The translations under genes and the position numbers were made by a program. From contig CAVUOZ010000005.1 of NCBI GenBank assembly GCA_963743325.1, positions 748,358 to 812,357 on the forward strand: a stretch of DNA of 64,000 nucleotides. Reading direction: 5' to 3'. This document shows, piece after piece, positions 45,945 to 54,510 of the stretch. The DNA comes from DATFVA01 sp963743325. Lineage in GTDB: Bacteria; Bacteroidota; Ignavibacteria; Ignavibacteriales; Ignavibacteriaceae. The stretch's first letter is position 1, and every line of letters starts with the position of its first letter. The notes below the pieces were generated by a model. It did no database searches, was not told where the DNA came from, and saw nothing but the letters and a program-made list of their open reading frames with translations.

Positions 45945-46040
45945 CAGAAGATTATGACCCGAGGGGTAGGACAGTCTTCTGATTAAAATGGGAGATTTAT
46001 CTCATTATAACTCCCGCTTAGCTGCGGGGGTTATTTTATT
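45945..46040 (+). ncRNA. Putative small RNA, unit 2
   Basis: CAGAAGA (45945-45951) pairs with TCTTCTG (45975-45981) to enclose the same GGGGTAGGA word (45963-45971). A terminator-like hairpin (AACTCCCGC with GCGGGGGTT, then TTATTTTATT) follows. A GGGAG at 45990-45994 could instead pair with CTCCC of the terminator arm, a possible competing structure. The 3' end reaches the stop of the converging deacetylase gene. Confidence 0.55.
46009..46040 (+). terminator. Terminator of putative small RNA 2
   Basis: AACTCCCGC (46009-46017) pairs with GCGGGGGTT (46024-46032), one G-T pair included, over a 6-nt loop; a T-rich run TTATTTTATT follows. It may also stop the converging minus-strand gene less efficiently. 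Confidence 0.65.
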
Positions 46041-47490
46041 ATTTAAGGAGAATCATCTTTTTAACGGCGGAATATTTACCAGCATTAATTCTATAAAAAT
46101 ATATCCCGCTTGGAAGATCGGCCCCGTCAAAATTTAAGCTGTGAGTTCCTTTGGCAAGATAATTTTGTTCTATGGTTTTTACTTCTTCTCCCAATGAATT
46201 ATAAACTTTCAGAGTAACTACTCCATCCGCAGGAATAGAAAAACTAATTGTTGTTTTCGGGTTAAAAGGGTTTGGATAATTCTGGTATAATATGAACTGA
46301 CCGGGATTATCCGTTAAATCATTTATACCGGAAACCAGGCCTTTGTAAAGTAAAACATTTCCTCCATCAGGAATAACGGAAGTTTCAATTACATTATTAT
46401 TTCCCGATATATAAGAGGAGGTATATTCATAAAAGGTGCCCTGAAAAACTGATACTGTTGACCAATCACCCGGGACAATTATATCTGCACTCAGCGGGAA
46501 ATTGTAAATATTATTATTCAGAGTATCTGAAACATTAATCCTAATACTTGTATCTGTAACAGACACAATATTGTACTCATAACAATCTCTTTCTTTCATA
46601 TACCGGGTTATATCACCCACAGGGGCAACCCATAAATCACCGCTCTGTTCAGCATCTGCTACAAACTGGCAGGCAGAATCAAACCACTGAATTGAGATTG
46701 GCTGGTAAGATCCATCGGAAATTGCATTTGCTATCGAATCAAACGGGATGACATCGTGCGCCTGCAGCAATCCCCATTTACCCTGAGAGATTGTTGTTTC
46801 AACATAATTAAAGAAATCCTGAAGTTCATCCAGATCATCATTTGGAGTATTTCGGGGCATATCGAAAATTATGACCCGGGAGCCAATAGTATACCAATCC
46901 TGTCCTGATAAAGAAGAATCCACAGGATCAACGGAAATTGCACGGGCAGCTTCATAAAACTTACTTGTATAAAAAAGAACATCACTATCGTATTCTGAAT
47001 AAGGATAAGCTAAATCGATACATTTTTTACCCGGAATCTTTTGTTCAATACTTTTCCGGGAATGATATAATTCATATATAAGAGTACCTTCAGTCAGCGA
47101 GTCTCCTACCGGAAGGTTCTGTAAATGCGGGTGTGTCACCGTATGCGACCCGATTTCGTGCCCAGCGTTTGACATCTCAATAAACTCAGGCCAGGTACCA
47201 TATCTCCAGTATGGCCCGTAGGGATCATCCAGGGGACCGGTAATTACATAGAAAGTTCCCCTAAAACCGTACTGCTCAAAAATCGGGTACACATAATCAT
47301 ATTGAGACTGCAGGCAATCATCAAACGTAAAGCTGAATGCAGCTGTCTTATCATCTTTCCACTTCTTTACTAAAACATCCCCAATACTTTTTGAATTAGA
47401 CTGAGGGAATGAAAATTCAGAAAATACTATAGTTAAAAGAAATAATAAGGTTAATGACAGCTGTAATCGAAATTTCATAAAAAAAAACAT
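46039..47490 (-). CDS. Secreted polysaccharide deacetylase with T9SS sorting domain
   Basis: The catalytic NodB-type domain (about 40-270) has the metal-binding FTFDDC pair of aspartates near residue 55 and the histidines of SHTVTHPHL near 115, so it probably removes acetyl or similar groups from a carbohydrate. Signal peptide at about residues 5-30. The C-terminal ~85 residues form a T9SS sorting domain with NYPNPFNPKTTISFSIP and SGIYFYRINAGKYSAVKK, so the protein is exported and attached at the cell surface. A second possible start, ATG at 47478 (product MKFRLQL), is equally likely. Confidence 0.9.
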   Translation of the reverse strand: MFFFMKFRLQLSLTLLFLLTIVFSEFSFPQSNSKSIGDVLVKKWKDDKTAAFSFTFDDCLQSQYDYVYPIFEQYGFRGTFYVITGPLDDPYGPYWRYGTWPEFIEMSNAGHEIGSHTVTHPHLQNLPVGDSLTEGTLIYELYHSRKSIEQKIPGKKCIDLAYPYSEYDSDVLFYTSKFYEAARAISVDPVDSSLSGQDWYTIGSRVIIFDMPRNTPNDDLDELQDFFNYVETTISQGKWGLLQAHDVIPFDSIANAISDGSYQPISIQWFDSACQFVADAEQSGDLWVAPVGDITRYMKERDCYEYNIVSVTDTSIRINVSDTLNNNIYNFPLSADIIVPGDWSTVSVFQGTFYEYTSSYISGNNNVIETSVIPDGGNVLLYKGLVSGINDLTDNPGQFILYQNYPNPFNPKTTISFSIPADGVVTLKVYNSLGEEVKTIEQNYLAKGTHSLNFDGADLPSGIYFYRINAGKYSAVKKMILLK

Positions 47491-47611
47491 GAAAAATTTG
47501 GTAAATAATACTCTAATATAATTGATATAGATTAAAATTCAGTAAGTAAAATAAATCTCTTATTTTGCAGTGTGGAATATCAGAAATTAATTATATGGAT
47601 TTCCGTAAAAA

Positions 47612-48745
47612 ATGAAATACTTATTATTACTCTTTTTAATTTCTCAGACGGTAAGAGCGCAGGAATTCAAAGAAATAACATTCAAAATTCAAGCAAATAA
47701 TATACCGGATACTGCAAATGTCTATATAACGGGCAATACTAAGGAATTGGGCAACTGGCAGCCGGATAAGGTTTCTTTAATTAATACATCAGGCAATTAT
47801 TGGGAAAAGTCTTTTTTATTACCGGCAGGGGAAAATATTGAATATAAATTTACGAGAGGCTCATGGAATACGGAAGCTGTTAAAGAAAAAGGGGATATTC
47901 CTGAGAACAGTAAGTTATTGGTAAAGAATGATACAACAATAGATCAGGTAATAAATTATTGGAAGGATCAATTTACTTATAAATTAAAAGGACAGGTTAC
48001 CGGAAGGGTCGATTATTACAGAAATGTAAAAGGTGATGGGATACCCGCAAGGGACATCCTTGTATGGCTTCCCCCTGATTATGACACTCATATTAATGAA
48101 AGATATCCTGTTCTTTATATGCAGGACGGGCAAAATCTTTTTGATCCGGTTACTTCTGCTTTCGGTGTTGACTTGCAGATTGATGAAACGACTGACAGCC
48201 TGATAAGAAGCGGGTATATGAATCCAATAATAATTGTGGGACTTGCAAACACAGACTGGAGATCCTCTGAATATTCGGATAATGATACAGGTTATGCTTA
48301 TATGAAATTTGTTGTCGGTAAGATAAAACCATTTATCGACTCAACATATAGAACCATACCCAATCCCGGGAATACTGCCGTCGGAGGTTCATCTCTTGGA
48401 GGTTTGATATCATTTATGCTTGCATGGAATTACCCGGATGTTTTTTCTAAGACATTATGTATTTCTCCCGCGCTAAAAGTCTATAAAATAGACTATGTTA
48501 AATATGTTAATGGGTATAGTGGCACTCATAAGCAATTAAAGTTCTATTTTGATGCAGGAATTAATTCGCTGGATTCACTCCTGATTCCCGGTACCAAACA
48601 AATGATTAGCGCTCTAGAAAAACAGGGCTATAAAGAAGGTAAGGATATTTTATGGTATCTCGATAAAGAAGGAGCGCATAATGAGGCTTCCTGGGCTAAA
48701 AGATTCTGGCGTCCTCTGTTGTTCTTCTTCGGGAGAAACGATTGA
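47612..48745 (+). CDS. Secreted alpha/beta-hydrolase esterase with N-terminal CBM20-like domain
   Basis: A signal peptide (about 1-16) is followed by a starch-binding-like beta domain at about 18-110 (VYITGNTKELGNWQPDKV, YKFTRGSW), the CBM20 pattern. The catalytic domain is an Fes/IroE/esterase D-type hydrolase with LYMQDGQNLFD near residue 170 and the nucleophile serine in VGGSSLGGL near 255. A histidine in EGAHNEASW near the C-terminus completes the triad. It is probably exported to the periplasm or surface and cleaves an ester, perhaps on a polysaccharide or siderophore. It ends 1 bp before the converging M15 peptidase gene. Confidence 0.85.
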   Translation: MKYLLLLFLISQTVRAQEFKEITFKIQANNIPDTANVYITGNTKELGNWQPDKVSLINTSGNYWEKSFLLPAGENIEYKFTRGSWNTEAVKEKGDIPENSKLLVKNDTTIDQVINYWKDQFTYKLKGQVTGRVDYYRNVKGDGIPARDILVWLPPDYDTHINERYPVLYMQDGQNLFDPVTSAFGVDLQIDETTDSLIRSGYMNPIIIVGLANTDWRSSEYSDNDTGYAYMKFVVGKIKPFIDSTYRTIPNPGNTAVGGSSLGGLISFMLAWNYPDVFSKTLCISPALKVYKIDYVKYVNGYSGTHKQLKFYFDAGINSLDSLLIPGTKQMISALEKQGYKEGKDILWYLDKEGAHNEASWAKRFWRPLLFFFGRND

Positions 48746-49405
48746 TTACTTTAACACTTTTTCAAAGTGCTGGTAATCTTTTCTATCTTTCCAGTCACCT
48801 CCCCAGTCCCAGCCTAATTGTCTAAATTCATTTACCAGGAAAGAGTTTTTTATAATAGTCCCTTTTCGATCTGGATCATATACAGATCCTTTAGGTTGAT
48901 GTAAATCCTTCCGTATATAAGGGTTAAGTAAAGGATTTATATCTATTGCTCTACCGGAGGAATGGTTTGATAATTTCTTAGTTCCGGCGATAAATCGATA
49001 ATTGAATGCTGAAGTATTATTATCCTCCATAGATTTTTCATCATCCCAGCCGTAATAAACAATAGGAATAACCTTTGCAACAGGAAACTGTCTATCTCTG
49101 ATGCTTTCAAATATTTTAATAAGATCGTTGCTCAGCTCTTTATGTAATATAATCTGTCCCTGGTGGAGTCTATTATCAAAAGAGTAATACTGCACCTGGA
49201 TAAGCACAAGGTTTTCCTTTATTTCAGGCGGTAGTATAATTCCGTTTAATGCCTCATCAATAGAATAATCCGAATCAATAATGATCTTATTGGATGTGGT
49301 ATCATTCATCTGAGGCCTTTCAAAACTGGTACAATATTGATTTGAAACGGAATTAACGAAAATTAATATGCCGGAATAAAAAACAAATAATCTAATTCTC
49401 ATCAA
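48746..49405 (-). CDS. M15-family D-Ala-D-Ala carboxypeptidase-like protein
   Basis: The 219-residue exported protein contains the zinc peptidase motifs SNHSSGRAIDINP near residue 150 and the final QHFEK histidine near the C-terminus, which together supply the metal ligands and catalytic residues of the VanY/M15 group. It is probably a peptidoglycan endopeptidase or carboxypeptidase acting in the periplasm. A hydrophobic N-terminus at 5-20 serves as signal. It converges with the esterase gene. Confidence 0.85.
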   Translation of the reverse strand: MMRIRLFVFYSGILIFVNSVSNQYCTSFERPQMNDTTSNKIIIDSDYSIDEALNGIILPPEIKENLVLIQVQYYSFDNRLHQGQIILHKELSNDLIKIFESIRDRQFPVAKVIPIVYYGWDDEKSMEDNNTSAFNYRFIAGTKKLSNHSSGRAIDINPLLNPYIRKDLHQPKGSVYDPDRKGTIIKNSFLVNEFRQLGWDWGGDWKDRKDYQHFEKVLK

Positions 49406-49475
49406 GGGTGCTAATTCTGTTTATGATTTAGTCTTACAAATAAATATATTTAAAAATCAAAATAAAGGATTTAAA

Positions 49476-50321
49476 ATGAAGAAAATACTTGCTTTAGCTG
49501 TTTTTGCTGTTGCTCTGATTTATCTATCAGGATGTTCAAATAATCCCAAAGTAGTAACAAAAGAAAACGGGCTAAAATATACTGAGGATACCGTTGGCAC
49601 AGGTAAAGAAGCAAAAGTGGGTGACCTTGTATCTATTAAATTTAATGCATGGATAATTAAGGATTCGACCGAAAATCCATTCAAGAACTGGACAAAAGAT
49701 TCAACCAGAGCAAAACAGTCAATAGGTTCGACTGACAAGATGGGAAAACCTTATAAATTTTTACTGAAGGAAGGTACATTCATAAAAGGATCTGTTGAAG
49801 GAATCGCGGGTATGAAAGTGGGTGGTACGAGAACTATTATAATTCCATCTGAGCTGGCATATGGCAAACAGGGGATAGGACCGATTCCTCCTAATACTGA
49901 TTTAAAAGCAGTAATCACTCTTGTTGATGCAAAAGAACCTGTCATAGCAAATATATGGAACGTAGATACGACTAAGTACAAGACAACTAAGGACGGTTTA
50001 AAGTACGCGATTATCCAGGAAGGAACCGGGGCTCAACCTGATTCAGGAGATTTGGTTACGGTTAACTATTCAGGCTACCTTGCGAAAGACAGTACCAAAT
50101 TCGATAGTTCTGTGGAAAGGGATGAACCATTAATATTTAAGCTTGGTTCCCGGATGATGATGAAGGGATGGGAGGAAGGCATAGCCCTTCTTAAAAAGGG
50201 CGGTAAAGCAAGATTAGTAATTCCGCCTGCTCTAGGTTTCGGGGCACAGCCAAATAGAGTTATACCTCCTAATTCAACCTTAATTTTTGATGTTGAATTG
50301 GTTGATATTAAGAAACCATAA
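49476..50321 (+). CDS. Lipoprotein with two FKBP-type prolyl isomerase domains
   Basis: The protein has a lipoprotein signal with lipobox LSGC (Cys20). Two FKBP domains follow (about 35-155 and 165-280), each with the GDLVSIKFN or GDLVTVNYSGY opening and the IIPSELAYGKQGIG or VIPPALGFGAQPNRV loop near the active site. FKBPs speed cis-trans proline isomerisation during folding in the periplasm. The second domain has the more complete pattern. Confidence 0.93.
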   Translation: MKKILALAVFAVALIYLSGCSNNPKVVTKENGLKYTEDTVGTGKEAKVGDLVSIKFNAWIIKDSTENPFKNWTKDSTRAKQSIGSTDKMGKPYKFLLKEGTFIKGSVEGIAGMKVGGTRTIIIPSELAYGKQGIGPIPPNTDLKAVITLVDAKEPVIANIWNVDTTKYKTTKDGLKYAIIQEGTGAQPDSGDLVTVNYSGYLAKDSTKFDSSVERDEPLIFKLGSRMMMKGWEEGIALLKKGGKARLVIPPALGFGAQPNRVIPPNSTLIFDVELVDIKKP

Positions 50322-50340
50322 GTATTTTAGGAAAAATTTT

Positions 50341-50365
50341 AACCTGCCTGTTATTAAGGCAGGTT
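50341..50365 (-). terminator. Candidate terminator between convergent genes
   Basis: AACCTGCCT (50341-50349) pairs with AGGCAGGTT (50357-50365) over a 7-nt loop. On the minus strand a T-rich stretch (AAAATTTTTC) follows, so it probably ends the kinase/phosphatase operon. It sits between that operon and the FKBP gene. Confidence 0.55.
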
Positions 50366-50372
50366 AAAACCT

Positions 50373-51245
50373 TTAAAGATAGGACTTTATTAGTGAGAGG
50401 GCGTGGGAGTAATAGCTCTTGCCAAATAGATTAAGGTGATTGAAAACATGATAAAGCTTGTAGATATTTTCTCTGTACTCCCAGCCATCCTTCAGCGGAA
50501 AACTTTCATTGTAAGATTTATAGAATTCTTCAGGGTACCCGCCGAATAGTTTCGTCATTGCAAGATCCGCTTCACGATGGCCGTAATAGACTGCAGGATC
50601 AATTATGCAGGGATTACCACTCTTGTCTACCATATAGTTCCCGCTCCATAAATCACCATGAAGGAGTGACGGTTCTTCTTCAGAGCCTTTAAGTATGTCA
50701 CCAATTTTATTCTCAAGCTGACTAAAACTCTTTCTCAATTCTTCAGTACTGAAACCATTCTTTTCACAAAGCATTACCTGAAAGAGGAGTCTCTTATTGA
50801 AATAAAATTCTGTCCAGTCTTTATCCTCATTATTATCAGTCAGGTTCTTCTGGGGCGTTGATCCTATATAATTATCCTCATAGAAACCGAATGATGAACC
50901 TCTGTATTTGTGCAGACCGGCAAACTGTCTTCCGAAATCCCCGAAGAAAGAGGCTGACATCTTTCCGCTTTCAATAAATTCGGTTACAAGGTAATTCGGT
51001 GAGAATATTTTCGCTCCTGGAACTTTTATGGTATCGGCCTTCTGTAATTCCCCTAAACCGTGGGCTTCCTTTTCGAACATATCCGATGGTGTATTATCAT
51101 TAATTTTAAGTAAATACTGCTGTCCGGATTCATTGAGCAGCCTATACGCATTACTGATACAGCCGCCAGGGAGAGTTTCAGCTTTACTGATGGTGGTATC
51201 GAGTCTTTCTTCAACTTCCTTTTTTATTTTATCGTTTAAGCTCAT
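50373..51245 (-). CDS. Fructosamine/ribulosamine kinase family protein
   Basis: The 290-residue protein belongs to the FN3K family, which phosphorylates sugars attached to protein amines so that they can be removed. It shows GGCISNAYRL near residue 28, the kinase-like catalytic loop HGDLWSGNYMV near 195 and the metal-binding IIDPAVYYGHREADLAMT near 215. The phosphatase gene directly upstream overlaps by 17 bp. Together they resemble the bacterial deglycation pair described for ribulosamine-5-phosphate: a kinase and an LMW phosphatase. Confidence 0.88.
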   Translation of the reverse strand: MSLNDKIKKEVEERLDTTISKAETLPGGCISNAYRLLNESGQQYLLKINDNTPSDMFEKEAHGLGELQKADTIKVPGAKIFSPNYLVTEFIESGKMSASFFGDFGRQFAGLHKYRGSSFGFYEDNYIGSTPQKNLTDNNEDKDWTEFYFNKRLLFQVMLCEKNGFSTEELRKSFSQLENKIGDILKGSEEEPSLLHGDLWSGNYMVDKSGNPCIIDPAVYYGHREADLAMTKLFGGYPEEFYKSYNESFPLKDGWEYRENIYKLYHVFNHLNLFGKSYYSHALSLIKSYL

Positions 51246-51714
51246 CCTTTAGCCTGTTTAACAGTCCTCTGCAGGCATCTACAAGTATATCCATGACTTT
51301 TTCAAATCCTTCAGGACCCCCGAGAAAAGGATCAGGTACTTCATCGGCTTTAATATGCCTGCTGAATTCAACCATCCTGTGAATTTTATCCTGGTATATT
51401 TTCTCTTTATCTGATTTTTTAATTTCATTAAATATTTCGTTATCCATCGTAATTATATAATCAAACTTTTCAAAATCGTTTTTGGGATCAAACTGACGGG
51501 CTTTACTCTTTAAGAAATAACTCCGGTTTGCTGCGTGTGATTTCATGCGGGGATCAGGTGTCTCACCGGTATGATAATCAATAGTTCCTGCCGAATCAAT
51601 TTCAACCTGATCTGAAAGTTTTTCTTTTTCTACCATTGATTTTAGTATTCCTTCAGCTGCAGGGGAGCGGCAGATATTTCCCATACAGACGAATAATATC
51701 CGGATATTTGCCAT
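51229..51714 (-). CDS. Low-molecular-weight protein tyrosine phosphatase family
   Basis: The active-site loop CMGNICRSP starts at Cys10 from the chosen start (ATG 51714, product MANIRILFVC), and the catalytic aspartate lies in VPDPFLGG near 124. The alternative start at 51738 adds eight residues. In the family some members dephosphorylate proteins and others ribulosamine 5-phosphate; the overlap with the fructosamine kinase gene favours the second role. Length is about 161 residues. Confidence 0.9.
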   Translation of the reverse strand: MANIRILFVCMGNICRSPAAEGILKSMVEKEKLSDQVEIDSAGTIDYHTGETPDPRMKSHAANRSYFLKSKARQFDPKNDFEKFDYIITMDNEIFNEIKKSDKEKIYQDKIHRMVEFSRHIKADEVPDPFLGGPEGFEKVMDILVDACRGLLNRLKDELKR

Positions 51715-51936
51715 AATTGTGTTTCCCATTTTGTCCATTATTAGATTATAGAATCCAAATATAAAAAATTAAAGTTTAACCTCATTTAATTTTCAATATC
51801 AGCCAAATCTTTAAAGGCTTGCTTAATCAGGAATATTTTTTTATTCTTGAGCATTGTTTACAAATTAAAGTTGAATTAGTCCAATACAGTAAAAGAGAAT
51901 CAAGGTTAATAATTTTAAATTCTCAAAGGAAGAACT

Positions 51937-52287
51937 ATGGCTTACACCATAACAAAATTATGTTTGAATTGTAAAGATATCGCCTGCACACAGGTTTGTC
52001 CAGTTGACTGTATATACGAATATACCGGTGATGATCCGACTATTCCGAAGGAGATGCTGTTAATAGATCCTGATGAGTGTATCGACTGCAATGCCTGTGT
52101 TCCTGAATGTCCATGGGAAGCGATTTTCGAAGAGGAAATGGTACCAGATATTTTTAAAGAGGATATTGGACTGAACGCGAGGATTGTAGGAAAACCAAGA
52201 ATAGTGCCGAAGCGCGAGGAAGGGAAATCCCTTCCGACGTCTGAAGAAGTTGAAGAAAATAAAAAGAAGTGGGGATACACTGGTTAG
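51937..52287 (+). CDS. fdxA: Ferredoxin with two iron-sulfur cluster motifs (7Fe FdxA-like)
   Basis: The N-terminal pattern C9-x2-C12-x4-C17-x3-C21-P-x2-C25 and the second C48-x2-C51-x2-C54-x3-C58-P match the FdxA-type ferredoxin that carries one [3Fe-4S] and one [4Fe-4S] cluster. The 116-residue length with an acidic, lysine-ending tail is also typical. It is a soluble electron carrier. An AAGGAAGAA ribosome site precedes the ATG. A terminator follows. Confidence 0.93.
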   Translation: MAYTITKLCLNCKDIACTQVCPVDCIYEYTGDDPTIPKEMLLIDPDECIDCNACVPECPWEAIFEEEMVPDIFKEDIGLNARIVGKPRIVPKREEGKSLPTSEEVEENKKKWGYTG

Positions 52288-52311
52288 CGGTAAATAAATA
52301 AATTTTCTTAT

Positions 52312-52346
52312 AGCCGGATTTATTGGTTAATTAATCCGGCTTTTTT
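52312..52346 (+). terminator. Rho-independent terminator after fdxA
   Basis: AGCCGGATT (52312-52320) pairs with AATCCGGCT (52333-52341) over a 12-nt loop and is followed by a TTTTTT run. It begins 24 bp beyond the fdxA stop. Confidence 0.85.
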
Positions 52347-52504
52347 ATTTTTTGGATGCAGCTATAAATGTCTAATCAATTATACCTGCTGTAGTACTTT
52401 TAATACAATTTATCCTAAATGGATAAAGAAATTGAATAATCCCGGCAATTCTCAAATGGCATTTGATTTGCTCTTTGGGGGCGATTCATAAAACTGAGGA
52501 AAAG

Positions 52505-53146
52505 ATGAAAAAGCAAATTCTTATACTCTTTTTAATATCAGTGACAGGAATTTATGCACAGGCAAATACTGCCGCAGTAAAGCTTGGTATTTTTTCACCC
52601 ACCTCTTCGGGAGGCGGATTTATAATCGGATACGAAGGTTCGCATTATTTTGATAAGAATTTCAGCTTCGGATGGAGTTTTGACTGGTATCATAAAAATT
52701 ATATTGATAAAAACCTTGTGAATGATCTTAATCAGCAGGATCCGCCGGTAGGAGGCGGGCAGACGAATGAACTAATAGCAACAACAAACCTGCACGATTT
52801 CCCCCTAATGATCAGTCTTTCGGGAAAGACACTTGTTGCACCTTTCACTCAGGTCTATTTAACAGGTGGAATTGGTGCGGAAGTTTTGCTGATTAATTAT
52901 AACGACTATCAGGATCCCTCTAAAAGTGAATTTCAGACTGCCTTTGATTTCAACTGGAGAATAGGGTTCGGCGGGATATATGAGCTCAGTAAGCAGTCCG
53001 ATGTATTTGCAGAACTTTCTTATCATTCATCGGCTCCAAGCTGGACATATCAAACCCAGGATGCTTTCGGAGTTAAAAGAACCTTTGAAAGAGTCTTTGA
53101 TATGAGCGGTGTAATGTTCAGGGTAGGGTTCAGATTTTATTATTGA
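52505..53146 (+). CDS. Exported outer-membrane barrel protein, hypothetical
   Basis: The product of about 213 residues has a signal peptide (MKKQILILFLISVTGIYAQ, start chosen at 52505 because GAGGAAAAG lies just upstream) and a strand-rich body ending in FRVGFRFYY. The terminal aromatic residues fit an outer-membrane barrel. No family name is supported. Confidence 0.7.
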   Translation: MKKQILILFLISVTGIYAQANTAAVKLGIFSPTSSGGGFIIGYEGSHYFDKNFSFGWSFDWYHKNYIDKNLVNDLNQQDPPVGGGQTNELIATTNLHDFPLMISLSGKTLVAPFTQVYLTGGIGAEVLLINYNDYQDPSKSEFQTAFDFNWRIGFGGIYELSKQSDVFAELSYHSSAPSWTYQTQDAFGVKRTFERVFDMSGVMFRVGFRFYY

Positions 53147-53517
53147 CCTGATTCTTTTGATGCTGAATTGATTGTCTCAAAGTCGGAAGGTTAGAAATGA
53201 TAAATTTCGATTTAATGAAAAGGTATAGGGCAAAGCCATAAAATATTATATGTAAAGAGCCGTTCATTTTACACTTCAGTGCTACCTCCGTGTTTTGTTA
53301 AAAACTCATCCTGTAATCCTCGTTAGAGTCCGTTGGACTCTAACGGAGTCTTACGACTTCTCTTGAGAAGAGAAGGATTTGTTTATTATCGTCATCTTTC
53401 ATTGGATAAGTTATCAATAGATATAACTACAAATATGCAGTTTTCTTCCTTATCACACCTAAAAAGAAATCCTTTAAAAAAATATCAGGCATGAAGCGTT
53501 TATCCGGATTAGATACT
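53147..53517. repeat. Gap with REP-like hairpins
   Basis: CGTTAGAGTCC and GGACTCTAACG form a perfect 11-bp stem with a 3-nt loop at 53321-53345. The CTTCTCTT/AAGAGAAG hairpin is at 53357-53375. The latter and the words around it recur at 19789-19809. No gene is supported in this gap. Confidence 0.7.
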
Positions 53518-53940
53518 TCATTCTCCAATGAGAGTCACAACAACCCTCCTGTTACCGCCCCGGTTCCTGTGCTCACAAAGATAAATTCCCTGCCAGGTAC
53601 CGAGATTAAAATCGCCGTTTTTAATAGGGACAGATACACTGCTCCCTAGGATCACTGATTTTATATGAGCAGGCATATCATCAGAACCCTCGGTATTATG
53701 ATCATAGTAAGGAGCATTCTCAGGAACCATCTTATTGAAATGCTTTTCCATATCACTTCGTACAGAAGGATCTGCATTTTCATTCAATGTAAGAGAAGCT
53801 GAAGTGTGCTTTATAAATATTTGTGCGATTCCAGTTTTTATATCTTTAATTTCATTAAGCTGATCCAGTATTTCTCCGGTGATCAGATGAAAACCTCTTC
53901 CTTTTGATTTGATGCTGAATTCTTTTTGTATGCACTTCAT
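53518..53940 (-). CDS. YjbQ/UPF0047 family protein
   Basis: The 140-residue protein begins MKCIQKEFSIKSKGRGFH and has IFIKHTSASLTLNENADPSV near 45, MPAHIKSVILGSSVSVPI near 90 and LGTWQGIYLCEHRNRGGNRR near 110, all standard for YjbQ. E. coli YjbQ was reported to have weak thiamine phosphate synthase activity; the biological role is open. The start is taken at 53940, since the family is about 132-140 residues and the longer frame to 54003 is unsupported. Confidence 0.93.
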   Translation of the reverse strand: MKCIQKEFSIKSKGRGFHLITGEILDQLNEIKDIKTGIAQIFIKHTSASLTLNENADPSVRSDMEKHFNKMVPENAPYYDHNTEGSDDMPAHIKSVILGSSVSVPIKNGDFNLGTWQGIYLCEHRNRGGNRRVVVTLIGE

Positions 53941-54003
53941 AAAATTGCCTGAATATTCCCGACTAAGATATAAAATTACAGGGAATGGATTGTGGTAATT
54001 CAA

Positions 54004-54510
54004 ATTGGAGTCTCAAATCAAACGAAATTATAACGATATACAATATCAGGGTATGATCATAGCGCGTTCAGAGCGCAATCAAAGCGCATTCAGAGCGCAT
54101 TCAGAGCAAAAGAAAGAAGGAAGTGAGACGAGATGACTAAGGGACTAAGAGACAAGGAATATTGAATGAATGTATGGCTGAATGTAGAGCCGCGAATTCG
54201 CTAATAAAACGATACACAAAAACGTACCGCCGCTATTCGGCTGTGAAGTTTTCCCCGGAATATGATATGCGAGGATCAACAGTAAATGCACTTCCGGTTA
54301 AAAAGCTTTTGGCTGCCATCCGGTTTGACACATGGAGGGTAGCACCTACACCATCCCAAAATACTGCCATTCATCAAAAAATTTGTATATATCATTAGAA
54401 TTAAATCAAACTTTCTCATAATTTGAATATTATTTAATCTTAAATACTTAAATCTCAGAATTGAATCTGCAAAAACATATCTATTCCCATTAATTAAAAT
54501 CAGTATTAAT
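54004..54510. repeat. Gap with an 11-bp-period array (locus 4)
   Basis: Four units at 54062-54105 read GCGCGTTCAGA, GCGCAATCAAA, GCGCATTCAGA, GCGCATTCAGA, spaced exactly 11 bp. They share the RCG-AT----A pattern with the arrays at 1921 and 12640. A frame from 54162 to 54398 is present but has no supported product. Nothing else is evident in the gap. Confidence 0.6.

Noticed and set aside
54162..54398. 78-codon open frame in the gap before the BNR protein gene
   Set aside because: No ribosome site or family resemblance, and it overlaps no operon; it may be chance.
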